Assembly: GCA_913062845.1 (NCBI GenBank)
Contig: CAJXVZ010000004.1
Location: 30,011-94,010, forward strand
Reading direction: 5' to 3'
From: an uncultured Psychroflexus sp.
GTDB lineage: Bacteria > Bacteroidota > Bacteroidia > Flavobacteriales > Flavobacteriaceae
DNA length: 64,000 bases
Shown in pieces: positions 10,701 to 17,957 of this stretch; positions within the stretch are counted from its first letter, which is position 1, and each line of letters starts with the position of its first letter. The position numbers and the translations under genes are program-made. The notes under the pieces are model-generated. The model was not told where the DNA came from. It saw only the letters and a list, made by a program, of their open reading frames with translations, and made no database searches.

Positions 10701-12873
10701 TTTACCTTTCAGTGATACAAATGACACGGCAAATTTCACTGACTTTTATGATGGTTCTCCGGGAGCAAATTGTGGATCCACAGCTAGTTACTTAGGTGGT
10801 AACGATGTGGTATATTCTTATACAGCAACCTTTGATGGTGAGATAAATGCTGAATTGATAGGAGCAGATAATTACACAGGTGTATTTATGTATAACGACT
10901 GTGCGGATATAGGTACGGCCTGTGCAGAGGGTGGCGTCAATGGATTTAGTGGCGGTGATATCTTCCTGGATAATATTCCGGTGACCAACGGTTCGACTTA
11001 CATCTTTGTTATATCAACCTGGCCATCTCCACAAGATACACCTTACACATTCAATATTAATGAATCGTGTAGTGCTGATGCCGGTACACTACTAGCAGAT
11101 GCTACACCTGTAATTTTATCAGGTGGTGTGGCAACAATAAGTGCGACTGAAGACGTTGCGCCAACAGTACCAGCGGGTTATCAAACTTTATACGTTTTGA
11201 CTTCAGGTTCTGGATTAGTTATCGAGCAAACTAATTCAACACCTACTTTTGATGTAAATGCGACTGGAGATTACACCATTCATACTTTGGTATATGATCC
11301 GGCAACATTGGATTTAAGTACGATCACACCTGGTGTTACAACCGGTTTCGATGTTAATGGATTACTGATTCAGGGTGGAGGCACAATATGTGGTGCTCTG
11401 GACGTTACAGGAGCGCCTATCAGCGTACAAAATGGTGCCAGTGCTCAAATTATACATAACTCAGCAGATCCTGCTGCCGAATTTGTAGATGTCTACATAG
11501 ACGGCAGTTTACAGTTGCCGAACCTGCAGTTTAGAACGGCAACACCTTATTTGCAGTTTTTGTCTGACACACCTGCACTCATTGAGATCACGCCGGCTGG
11601 AAGTTCGACTGTAGTGTACAGTACAACTGTTACTTTGACAGAGGGTGAAACCTATGCTATAATAGCTAGCGGCGTGTTAGATCCAACACAATTTGATAGT
11701 AGTGTGAATACTGTAGATTTCAACATAGAGATTTTTGCAGGCGCACAGCAGACCTCTACAAACCCTGGTGAAACAAGTTTATTAATACACCATGGTGCTA
11801 CAGATGCTCCTGCTGTTGATGCAATTGAAATCAGTGTACCCGCGGGACCACTGGCACAGGATATCGCATACCCACAATTCCAGGGTTATGTCGATGTGCC
11901 AACATCAGATTATCTGGTAAATGTTGAAACTGCAGATAACACAGGACTTGTAGCGACATATTCTGCACCTTTAGCAACCTTAGGAACAAACGATCTCGCT
12001 TTAACCGTTTTAGCAAGTGGATTCTTAAATCCTGCGGCTAACCAGAATGGTGCAGCATTTGGTCTGTGGGCTGCGTTGCCAACAGGAGGTGCATTGGTGG
12101 AATTACCAGTAGTGGAACCCGCTGTCGCGGCTCCGGACCCGGTTGAAGATCCAGCTAATGTGATTAGTTTGTTTAGTGGTGTTTATACGGATGTGACCGT
12201 TGATACATTCCTGACACCTTGGTCTAATGCGCAACTAAATGATGTACAGGTTCAAGGTAATGATGTAAAACGTTACCACGCACTTGACTTTGCAGGTATC
12301 GAAACCGTAGCAAATCCAATTGACGCATCTGGAATGGATTTCTTCCATATAGATGTATGGTCTCCTAATGCAACTACGTTTAGAGTAAAATTAGTAGACC
12401 TTGCTGCCGGTGTTGAAGGTGAACTTGCATTCAACATTGCCCAGCAACAATGGGTGAGCTTAGAGATTCCTCTGGAAGATTTTGCAGATCCTGCTTTAGT
12501 TACTGATCCTAATAACCTGCTGACATCAACATCATCAATACAGCAGTTGATTATTTCTGGTTTACCAGTAGGTGCGGTTACTGCTTATGTTGATAATATG
12601 TACTTTAGCGATGATCCTAATGTTTCTACAGTTGATTTTGATAGTGAGAACTTTAGTTTCTATCCTAATCCGACCAGAGGTGTACTTAATATTCAATCTT
12701 CAAATCAGATTGAAGAAATCAAAGTATTTAGTATACTAGGTCAGGAAGTACTGCGTTTAACACCGAATGCTGTATCGCCTTCAATTAATGTCGATGCTTT
12801 ACAAGCTGGAACTTATTTGATGAACGTTACAATTGATGGTGTAACTAAAAACTTCAAGTTTATTAAAGAATAA
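4753..12873 (+). CDS. Giant multidomain T9SS-secreted protein (FN3, jelly-roll, PPC-like, CUB-like, DUF4397, CBM-like)
   Basis: This 2706-residue secreted protein starts with a Sec signal peptide ending LGNAQ. Approximate modules: jelly-roll 21-180; PPC-like 270-395; FN3 397-489; jelly-roll 490-660; FN3 663-760; PPC-like 765-895; FN3 896-990; jelly-roll 993-1180; PPC-like 1184-1325; FN3 1327-1420; jelly-roll 1425-1610; FN3 1613-1712; CUB-like 1716-1829; unassigned 1830-1972; PPC-like 1973-2105; two DUF4397 copies (IIHNSADP, LIHHGATDAP) 2227-2447; CBM-like module 2465-2623; T9SS type A sorting domain 2625-2706 (FYPNPTRG, AGTYLMNV). Its CUB-like and sorting regions resemble those of the upstream giant gene, so the two are paralogues. 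It has its own promoter and terminator. A role in adhesion or glycan binding is inferred; the CBM-like module closely resembles one in the glucan locus lipoprotein at 57154. No enzymatic site was recognised. Confidence 0.85.
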   Translation: MKKITLLITFIFAFSWLGNAQVLVSEDFDSGTPAGWTDSYANTSTVACSGNSERDNLWSFSSTGDLTSPNYAAGSNGTDLTVSFDYKIVEYDSSNPIVPQGPGWGTAELQYSTDDGANWTTILTIDDGNHTASADCTNISAVIPAADLPDGSDVKLRVSNTWASGDYYFYIDNFEANQQISCVLPVATTTVVEDCANSEYSVEVDVTDLGDATELTLTNDIGLPAQSITSTGVVTFGPVASGQAVVLELTHDTDSDCDLSLGSVSFTCPPVNDNCEGALPLSVTTDNTTFTAFATDFATGSALEQVSCDDIGTNLGVWYTFTAPSEQLEFLQGSDGDPGIAIFEGPDCSNLTEITTGCTNNDDGTITGLTVGNDYYAMVFTDSSQDLANFVLYYIECPAPTNLTVSNITTSSADLSWTAGDAETEWEVLWGPAGFDPSTEGTLVSDDDGTLGVTLSGLTENTPYDYYVKSICSSSSSSDFEGPFAFTTSCEAFVAPFNEDFSSLALPNCWSQGAANQKDWEFDDSTSGTNIGDDGTVNSTSASGGGFAWLDDSSPHELDTRLESPFIDVSGLTVPALSFYYISNNQGDLNVDFRVEVWDGAAWNQVFFSNQNTPNGEWSETFVDLSTLTITGNIKLAFIIDENSETDFNDDIALDDVTVDELPSCISPAGLTASNIGLNSADISWDNVSTATDGYIWSLYLAGADPDVDSPEDSGTTAAGIETVSFNALVEGTDYEFYVESDCGADGTSGLSAALAFSTLTPGLDCSTPITATVAPAGDTTQPIIFDTTDVPDMSSVPSCEGFDSTEQGFWYEFTTNATDGVALNLLLGDAGDLEGAVYDACGGTELLCFADGGSVDFSSEVLVTGLMPNTTYILQVYTETFSEGAFELAITDLPACTQPVNLSASNLLSDSATLNWDDVANATNGFQWIVYTSPSDPSVDTEAASGTVGAGVTTADVIGLMPATDYDFYVLSDCDADGLSSLAGPATFTTACAPFPLNFEEDFTGLTTNVNTSLNCWEEGSGIFTPVGSSGWGGQTFNNDSSNDNGNGQALYINLYSSSPTNAFVSTPIIDLGAGDPSYVLNYDVFVKPWTGNDQVTDMGPHSVSVVISTDGGVTWDLAANTLTTYDTSNIPNDLSNTLESISLDGYSGQIKIGFLSDEDGTAFDFRFYIDNLYVGPPPPPANDNLCDAIPLTVGAPSSGDAFTNVSATAEASEPVAACFNAGINGSVWFTFEAPDSGDVTVTTDIVGGTLNDTEVAVYDAPGDCADMTTFATELACSQDIGFPNFLSELEISGLTPGATYYVQVDQWGTATPGTFGIRVLDNNPPCPEPANLNVTGITSDSATLNWDDDVLATLGYSWSVFASPSDPAADTAVASGTTGAGVSTANVSGLMPQTDYDFYVFSDCDANGQSILAGPVTFTTDCGPAALNYEEDFTNLNFDLNDGFDCWNEGTGVFAVTEGSGWGPQTFNNDAANDNGNGQSLYVNLYNSGGQVNNWATTQSIDLGSGDPGYVLSYDAFVKPWSGNDQVTDMGLHNVTVVVSTDGGSTWDLASNTLTVYDNSNIPNDLTDTKEEFSLASYSGVIKIGFLTSEEGIDTDLSFYIDNVFVGTPPVCNEPTILNVTNVTFDSAQLNWTGVPEATNGYEWSVYAAPSDPSTDTPVASGTVGAGVEMAMVSGLLMPETDYDFYVSSDCDADGLSDLAGPETFTTPPAPVTVDCSTGTPENVTVCYDNNENLIYPFTSNDGSQLRVTFIEGYFEDCCDDIIVYDGLSTTDPILFQSDTNFNNDATGIEATSTGDSILVQIVSDGSVSCAAGSGSPALNFDVSCVPTDELDYYNVQFPSNGTIALGDSFTVFAQAYEAGLTDASDTPAAGIEAWIGYSTVDSNPNTIGDWTWVPATPNPGFDFTQNNDEYQLDLGAVVGDVGTFYYASRWRLNGGPFTYGGILPDGSNGGQWGTNGFVSGVLTVNAPVGDSCSDPLVVGALPFSDTNDTANFTDFYDGSPGANCGSTASYLGGNDVVYSYTATFDGEINAELIGADNYTGVFMYNDCADIGTACAEGGVNGFSGGDIFLDNIPVTNGSTYIFVISTWPSPQDTPYTFNINESCSADAGTLLADATPVILSGGVATISATEDVAPTVPAGYQTLYVLTSGSGLVIEQTNSTPTFDVNATGDYTIHTLVYDPATLDLSTITPGVTTGFDVNGLLIQGGGTICGALDVTGAPISVQNGASAQIIHNSADPAAEFVDVYIDGSLQLPNLQFRTATPYLQFLSDTPALIEITPAGSSTVVYSTTVTLTEGETYAIIASGVLDPTQFDSSVNTVDFNIEIFAGAQQTSTNPGETSLLIHHGATDAPAVDAIEISVPAGPLAQDIAYPQFQGYVDVPTSDYLVNVETADNTGLVATYSAPLATLGTNDLALTVLASGFLNPAANQNGAAFGLWAALPTGGALVELPVVEPAVAAPDPVEDPANVISLFSGVYTDVTVDTFLTPWSNAQLNDVQVQGNDVKRYHALDFAGIETVANPIDASGMDFFHIDVWSPNATTFRVKLVDLAAGVEGELAFNIAQQQWVSLEIPLEDFADPALVTDPNNLLTSTSSIQQLIISGLPVGAVTAYVDNMYFSDDPNVSTVDFDSENFSFYPNPTRGVLNIQSSNQIEEIKVFSILGQEVLRLTPNAVSPSINVDALQAGTYLMNVTIDGVTKNFKFIKE
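7438..9590 (+). repeat. Internal duplication: FN3 + jelly-roll (+ PPC-like) segments
   Basis: Two segments, about 7438-8290 and 8731-9590, encode the same order of FN3 followed by a jelly-roll domain. They share near-identical motifs such as TFNNDxxNDNGNGQ and KPWxGNDQVTDMG, with a PPC-like domain between them. This points to an internal duplication younger than the other repeats of the gene. Confidence 0.7.
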
Positions 12874-12894
12874 CTTTAGTAGACCTGTAAACAT

Positions 12895-12927
12895 AAAATC
12901 CCAAAGTTCTTTGCTTTGGGATTTTTT
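12895..12927 (+). terminator. Intrinsic terminator after the second giant gene
   Basis: A 12-bp perfect stem, AAAATCCCAAAG paired with CTTTGGGATTTT, has a 7-nt loop and is followed by T residues. It lies 22 bp after the stop at 12873. Confidence 0.85.
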
Positions 12928-12935
12928 TATTGAGT

Positions 12936-12943
12936 TATCTTTA
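12936..12943 (+). promoter_or_regulatory. Weak -7-like box TATCTTTA abutting the GT2 start
   Basis: TATCTTTA differs from TAnnTTTG at the last base and ends 5 bp before the ATG at 12949, immediately after the terminator. If used, the transcript would have almost no leader. Confidence 0.3.
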
Positions 12944-12948
12944 CACTT

Positions 12949-13965
12949 ATGAAGTATGATTTTTCTATCATTATACCTGTATACAATAGGCCAACCGAAA
13001 TTGAAGAACTATTAGAGTCGTTGCTGTGTGTTAGGTTCATAGATAAAACTGAAATAATTATTGTAGAAGATGGATCAGAGATTAAATGCAAGGATGTTGT
13101 TTCAAAGTATGATAGGCGCCTAAACATATTTTATTATTTCAAAGAAAATACCGGACCTGGCAATTCCAGAAATTATGGTATGGAAAAAGCAAATTCTGAT
13201 TATTTTTTAATTTTTGATAGTGATGTCTTACTCCCACAGAACTATTTAGAGAATTTGTACGATAATCTGAAAACAAATTACGCAGATTGTTATGGTGGTC
13301 CGGATAAAGCTCATGATGATTTTACAGATGTTCAAAAAGCTATAAATTACAGTATGACGTCATTTTGGACTACTGGTGGTATAAGAGGAGGGAAAGAGTC
13401 AAAAAAGAAAAACAGTTTTCAGCCCAGAAGTTTTAATATGGGCATTTCTCGCCATGCATTTCTAAGGTCAGGTGGATTTTCTAATATACATCCCGGTGAA
13501 GACCCGGACTTGTCTTTAAGGTTGATAAAACTAAACTTTAAAACCGCACTTTACAACAATTGCTATGTCTATCATAAAAGAAGAATAGATTGGAAAGGGT
13601 TTAGAATTCAAGTCAGCAAATTTGGCAAGGTAAGACCAATACTCAATTTGTGGCACCCTGCTTCTCACAGTATTGTTTATTATTTCCCCGGTTTATTTAG
13701 TTCAGGGTTGTTGTTTTCTCTTTTGCTTTGTTTATTTAATTTCTATTGGCTTTTTTTATTGTATGTATTATATTTTGTATTTTTAATGATAGACGCTTAT
13801 AAAGTGAATAAAAGCCTGAAATTGGCTTTATATTCCCTTTTTGCTGTATTCATTCAGTTTTTTAATTATGGTTTTGCTTTTTTTGAAAGTACTTTTAACG
13901 TCATTATTTTGAAAAAAAAGCCAGAAAAGATATACCCTGATTTATTCTACAAAAAATCATCATGA
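12949..13965 (+). CDS. Family 2 glycosyltransferase with C-terminal membrane segments
   Basis: This 338-residue protein starts with a GT-A/GT2 fold (FSIIIPVYNRPTEIEELLES). It has an acidic D-x-D motif (FDSDVLLP) near residue 90 for metal/nucleotide-sugar binding and a later GEDPDLSLRL acceptor-loop motif. From about residue 240, hydrophobic stretches (SSGLLFSLLLCLFNFYWL and following) indicate two or three membrane helices. It probably adds a sugar to a lipid-linked or envelope glycan on the cytoplasmic face; donor and acceptor cannot be read from sequence. Its stop overlaps the next gene by 4 bp (ATGA), so the two are translationally coupled. Confidence 0.8.
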   Translation: MKYDFSIIIPVYNRPTEIEELLESLLCVRFIDKTEIIIVEDGSEIKCKDVVSKYDRRLNIFYYFKENTGPGNSRNYGMEKANSDYFLIFDSDVLLPQNYLENLYDNLKTNYADCYGGPDKAHDDFTDVQKAINYSMTSFWTTGGIRGGKESKKKNSFQPRSFNMGISRHAFLRSGGFSNIHPGEDPDLSLRLIKLNFKTALYNNCYVYHKRRIDWKGFRIQVSKFGKVRPILNLWHPASHSIVYYFPGLFSSGLLFSLLLCLFNFYWLFLLYVLYFVFLMIDAYKVNKSLKLALYSLFAVFIQFFNYGFAFFESTFNVIILKKKPEKIYPDLFYKKSS

Positions 13966-14915
13966 AATTAAATCAACTTTTATCAAATCTACATTCTAAG
14001 AACTATAAGGCCTTTTCTTTGTTCTTATTTTTGACTTTAATATTGTGGTTTATTATTCAGATGACTAAGACATACGCGCTGAAAAGTCAAATAGGCGTAG
14101 AAATAAAAAATATTCCTAAATACATTATAATCGATTCGCTCAACAGTTCATTTGATGTTACAGTTGAATCCAATGGATTAAAAATGTGGCAATACAATAT
14201 TTCTGATAAAAAATATTCAATAGACTACAGCGAGGTAAAAAAAGATACTTTGAAATTGATCATAAAGTCTGAAGATATTAAGGACTACATTGTAGATCGA
14301 TTTGGTTTAAAGAATGATCAGATACAAATAAATCAAGACGTTTTTAACCTTTCTTATAAGAGAAAAGCCTCAAAATATGTTCCTGTGAAAAGTGACTTCG
14401 AAATAGATTTTGCCCCTGGTTATAATTCATTAAGCACAGTTGTAATTGAGCCCGATTCCATACTTGTTTCAGGTGCCAAATCTGCTTTGGATGAAATTTC
14501 TGAAATTAAAACTGATAAAGTTAAACTGAAACAGGTAAATAAAAACGTAAACAAGACAGTAGATTTATTGTCTCCTTCAGAACAAATAGCGCTTGAAAGA
14601 AAACAAGTTGATCTTTCTTTGGAGGTTGAGAAATTTTCAGAAAACTCAATCTTTGTTGATCTGCAGATCAAAAATAAGCCTGATAGTTTGGAGCTTAATA
14701 TTTTCCCTGAAAAAGCAAAACTATTTTTTCTGGTTTCGTTACAGGATTACGACAAGGTCTCAAAAATGGATTTTAGAGTGGTTTGTGACTATGAAAAACG
14801 TTTTCAGGAAAATGGTATAATGATACCTGAAATAGAAAAATATCCCGACAACATCTTAGAGCCTAAACTAAATATTAATAAAGTCGACTATCTGATAAGA
14901 AAAGCAAATGAGTAA
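13962..14915 (+). CDS. YbbR-like domain protein (CdaR-type)
   Basis: This 317-residue protein has one N-terminal membrane helix (AFSLFLFLTLILWFIIQ, about residues 19-36), followed by an extracytoplasmic region resembling repeated YbbR domains (for example the stretch around SALDEISEIKTDKV). In Firmicutes the YbbR protein CdaR modulates the diadenylate cyclase CdaA. Here no cyclase gene is adjacent, so that role cannot be assumed. It overlaps the GT2 gene by 4 bp and coaE by 8 bp, forming a tight three-gene operon. YbbR next to coaE is an arrangement I recall from Flavobacteriia. Family call moderate; function unknown. Confidence 0.65.
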   Translation: MKLNQLLSNLHSKNYKAFSLFLFLTLILWFIIQMTKTYALKSQIGVEIKNIPKYIIIDSLNSSFDVTVESNGLKMWQYNISDKKYSIDYSEVKKDTLKLIIKSEDIKDYIVDRFGLKNDQIQINQDVFNLSYKRKASKYVPVKSDFEIDFAPGYNSLSTVVIEPDSILVSGAKSALDEISEIKTDKVKLKQVNKNVNKTVDLLSPSEQIALERKQVDLSLEVEKFSENSIFVDLQIKNKPDSLELNIFPEKAKLFFLVSLQDYDKVSKMDFRVVCDYEKRFQENGIMIPEIEKYPDNILEPKLNINKVDYLIRKANE

Positions 14916-15513
14916 ACCTTTGTTAGTTGCCATAACGGGCGGAATAGGAAGCGGAAAGACAACAGTTGTCAATATTTTTAAAGAGCTTGGTGTGCCTGCT
15001 TATATCGCAGATCATCAGGCTAAAGTAATGATGTCTGAAAACAAGGCGTTAAGAAATAAAATCAAAAATGAATTTGGAGAAGAATCATACCAGAATGGAG
15101 AGCTGAATAAGACATTTTTGTCTAAAACCGTTTTTGAGGATAATGATAAATTAACACAATTAAATAATATTGTACATCCAATGGTGAGGAAAGATTTTGA
15201 AGATTGGATAAAAGCTCAAAGTCACCCTTATTTAATTTATGAATCTGCTTTAGTATTTGAGCACAATCAACAAGACAGATTTGACAAAATAATTTTGGTT
15301 ACAGCACCGGAAAAGTTAAGAATTGAAAGGGTAAAAAAAAGGAGTAATATGTCCGAAAATGAAATAAGAAAGAGAATTCTTAAACAAATGCCGGATAATT
15401 TAAAAAAGGGAAATGTTAATTATATTATTGAAAATATAGATAAAGATCAATTAAATGCTATTGTATCCGATATAAATAATAAAATAATACAGGATATAAT
15501 TAAAAAAAGTTAA
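14908..15513 (+). CDS. coaE: Dephospho-CoA kinase
   Basis: This 201-residue cytoplasmic kinase catalyses the last step of CoA synthesis, ATP-dependent phosphorylation of the ribose 3'-OH of dephospho-CoA. It begins with the P-loop (TGGIGSGKTTV). It also has the YIADHQAK motif (D in the substrate-binding region) and the conserved NIVHPMVR and YESALVFE motifs of the family. Length is typical. It overlaps the YbbR-like gene by 8 bp and is last in the operon. Confidence 0.93.
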   Translation: MSKPLLVAITGGIGSGKTTVVNIFKELGVPAYIADHQAKVMMSENKALRNKIKNEFGEESYQNGELNKTFLSKTVFEDNDKLTQLNNIVHPMVRKDFEDWIKAQSHPYLIYESALVFEHNQQDRFDKIILVTAPEKLRIERVKKRSNMSENEIRKRILKQMPDNLKKGNVNYIIENIDKDQLNAIVSDINNKIIQDIIKKS

Positions 15514-15578
15514 AAAAATACCATACTCTCATCGTGTTAACAATAGGTTAAACCTACTTAGACTCAATAACAAAGCAA

Positions 15579-15586
15579 TAAATTTG
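15579..15586 (+). promoter_or_regulatory. Predicted -7 box TAAATTTG for the two-component operon
   Basis: TAAATTTG fits TAnnTTTG exactly, 18 bp before the ATG at 15605. About 40 bp upstream is a short inverted repeat (TTAAC-n5-GTTAA) that could be an operator, for example for autoregulation; this is weak. Confidence 0.5.
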
Positions 15587-15604
15587 AATGTTTTAGTATA
15601 AGCT

Positions 15605-17170
15605 ATGAAATATTCATATTTCAAATTTATTGTGGTCCTGATGAGTATTTCGCTCATTGGAATTATTTTAGTACAGGGCTATTGGATAAAGAACACCGTT
15701 GTAAATAGTTCAGAACAATTTTCTATTAGCGCTAAGCAGGTTCTGATTAATGTTGCAAATACAATAGAGAAAAATGAACTGGACAGCTACTATTATAAAT
15801 ACTTATCAATTTCAGATACACTTAAACCTGTAAAAACACAATTAAGCGAGATTTTTAAGCTGGATGAAGAGAATTATTCTACTGACTATCTGATATACAC
15901 CAATAGCATTCTCAGAGAAGACTATAAATTGGCTTCACCCTTTTTGCCCGGGAATAAAGACAGCATTGAATTTAAAAAATTCATCAACAAAAAAGTTACA
16001 AAAGTAGTACGTAACAAATATATTGATGGAAAGCCAAGAAGTTTGGAAGAGGGTTATGAGAAGATAAACAATCTTAGCGATATCGATAGAATGCTTATCT
16101 CTGATTACGTCATGGATGCTGCCAACAATATTCCAATACATCAAAGACTTCAAAACGAAGAAATCAATTCTTTAATCGCTTCGGAGATAGAGAAAAGAAA
16201 TATAGAGTCTGAATTTGAGTTTGGAATTTTCAACGATTCTTTACCAACAAAAATTCAATCAGAGGATTTTAGTCTTGACCAGGATTCAACTTATGGCATA
16301 CCTATTTTTGATTATAATGACAATAGTCTGAATTATACATTATACGTAAGTTTTACAGATAAGAAAGCTCAAATACTTTCTTCTATAGCCCTTATGGGCG
16401 GAATGTCTATCGTTTTCACCTTAATAATTGTACTGGCATTTACTTCTGCTATTTCACAACTTATCAAGCAAAGGCAGATCTCTCAGATAAAGACAGATTT
16501 TATAAACAACATGACACATGAGTTTAAAACGCCTATAGCAACTATTAATCTGGCCTTAGATTCTATGAATAATCCGAAGGCATTTGACAGGCCTGATATG
16601 ATCAAGCGTTATCATAAAATGATAAGGGATGAAAATAAAAGAATGCACGCTCAGGTGGAAAACGTACTGAGAATGTCTAAATTAGAAAGGAATGAGTTAG
16701 ATATTTCAAAGGAGCGTTTAAAACTTCACGATATTGTAGAGCAGGCTATATCTCATGTAGATCTCATAGTGAAAAACCGCAACGGTTTTATCAATACACA
16801 TTTTGACGCCAAAAAGTCATCAATTTTAGCTAATGATTCACATTTTACAAATGTCGTGGTGAACATTTTAGACAATGCCATAAAATACTCCACCGGAGAG
16901 CCTAAAATTGATGTATATACAGAAAACATTAAAAATTTCATTATTCTCAAAATTCAGGATCAGGGTAATGGAATGTCTAAAACAGTTCAAAAACACATTT
17001 TTGAAAAGTTTTACAGAGAACACACCGGTGATGTGCACAATGTAAAAGGTCATGGTTTAGGTCTGGCCTATGTTAAACAAATTGTAGAAGATCACCACGG
17101 TGAAATCACGGTTGAAAGTGAAAAAGGAAAAGGAAGTACATTTATAATAAAATTACCATTAATATCTTAA
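15605..17170 (+). CDS. Sensor histidine kinase
   Basis: This 521-residue membrane sensor kinase has a first TM helix at about residues 7-28, a ~230-residue extracytoplasmic sensor region with no recognised domain, and a second TM near 258-280. The HisKA domain has phospho-acceptor His305 in MTHEFKTP. The HATPase has its N box (NILDNAIKYS), G1 (DQGNGM) and G2 (GHGLGLAYVKQI). It should autophosphorylate and pass phosphate to the OmpR-type regulator 3 bp downstream. The pair resembles RprX/RprY of Bacteroides, but that assignment is from memory and not decisive. The signal is unknown. Confidence 0.88.
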   Translation: MKYSYFKFIVVLMSISLIGIILVQGYWIKNTVVNSSEQFSISAKQVLINVANTIEKNELDSYYYKYLSISDTLKPVKTQLSEIFKLDEENYSTDYLIYTNSILREDYKLASPFLPGNKDSIEFKKFINKKVTKVVRNKYIDGKPRSLEEGYEKINNLSDIDRMLISDYVMDAANNIPIHQRLQNEEINSLIASEIEKRNIESEFEFGIFNDSLPTKIQSEDFSLDQDSTYGIPIFDYNDNSLNYTLYVSFTDKKAQILSSIALMGGMSIVFTLIIVLAFTSAISQLIKQRQISQIKTDFINNMTHEFKTPIATINLALDSMNNPKAFDRPDMIKRYHKMIRDENKRMHAQVENVLRMSKLERNELDISKERLKLHDIVEQAISHVDLIVKNRNGFINTHFDAKKSSILANDSHFTNVVVNILDNAIKYSTGEPKIDVYTENIKNFIILKIQDQGNGMSKTVQKHIFEKFYREHTGDVHNVKGHGLGLAYVKQIVEDHHGEITVESEKGKGSTFIIKLPLIS

Positions 17171-17173
17171 ATC

Positions 17174-17896
17174 ATGGAAACAGAAAACAAAAAAATCCTA
17201 TTAGTAGAAGATGACCCTAACTTCGGAATAGTTCTAAAAGATTATTTAGGGATGAATGATTATAACGTCACACATGCGAAAAACGGTATGGAAGGTTTTG
17301 AAAAATTCAAAAAAGAAAATTTTGACCTTTGCATTCTTGATGTCATGATGCCTTACAAAGATGGCTTCACCTTAGCAAAAGAAATCAGAGAGAAAAATGA
17401 AAATATCCCTATTATTTTCTTGACAGCCAAAGCTATGAAAGAAGATGTCTTAAAAGGATATAAGGTCGGTGCAGATGACTATCTTAACAAGCCATTTGAC
17501 AGTGAAGTCCTGTTGATGAAGATAAAGGCGATCATGCAACGTAAAACTGTTGACAGTCTTGCAGATTCCAAACAATTTGAATTTGAAATTGGAAATTTCC
17601 ATTTGAATTCCAAATTAAGATTTCTGACGTACAAAGAGGAAGAGCCGATAAAGTTATCGCCTAAAGAAAATGAATTGCTGAGACTTTTGGCCTTACATGA
17701 AAATGATCTGATGCCTAGAGAGCTCGCTTTAACCAAAATCTGGAGAGACGATAATTATTTCACCTCAAGAAGCATGGATGTTTATATTGCAAAGCTTAGA
17801 AAGTATCTTAAGAAAGATGACACTGTTGAAATTTTGAATATTCACGGCGAAGGTTTTAGATTGGTCGTTCACGGTAAAGACAACGATAAGGCCTAA
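17174..17896 (+). CDS. OmpR-family response regulator
   Basis: This 240-residue DNA-binding regulator has a receiver domain at about 7-120, with the acidic pair in LLVEDDPN, phospho-acceptor Asp56 in ILDVMMP and Lys in NKPFDSE. The winged-helix Trans_reg_C domain spans about 140-233 (LSPKENELLRLL, SMDVYIAKLRKYLK, GEGFRLVV). It lies 3 bp downstream of its probable cognate kinase. Targets are unknown; a resemblance to RprY is possible. Confidence 0.9.
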   Translation: METENKKILLVEDDPNFGIVLKDYLGMNDYNVTHAKNGMEGFEKFKKENFDLCILDVMMPYKDGFTLAKEIREKNENIPIIFLTAKAMKEDVLKGYKVGADDYLNKPFDSEVLLMKIKAIMQRKTVDSLADSKQFEFEIGNFHLNSKLRFLTYKEEEPIKLSPKENELLRLLALHENDLMPRELALTKIWRDDNYFTSRSMDVYIAKLRKYLKKDDTVEILNIHGEGFRLVVHGKDNDKA

Positions 17897-17917
17897 ATTT
17901 GCATGAAATTTGTAAAG

Positions 17918-17957
17918 TCTATCCATTAATCATTACTGATGATGGATAGATTTTTTT
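17918..17957. terminator. Hairpin between convergent genes
   Basis: The 9-bp arms TCTATCCAT and ATGGATAGA enclose a 15-nt loop and are followed on the plus strand by seven Ts. This can end the two-component operon. The structure overlaps the miaA stop codon and may also slow transcription from the other side. Confidence 0.6.

Noticed and set aside
61-12873. Regular repeats that could be mistaken for a CRISPR or satellite array
   Set aside because: Periods are ~0.8 kb, diverged, and fully explained as in-frame FN3/MAM protein modules.
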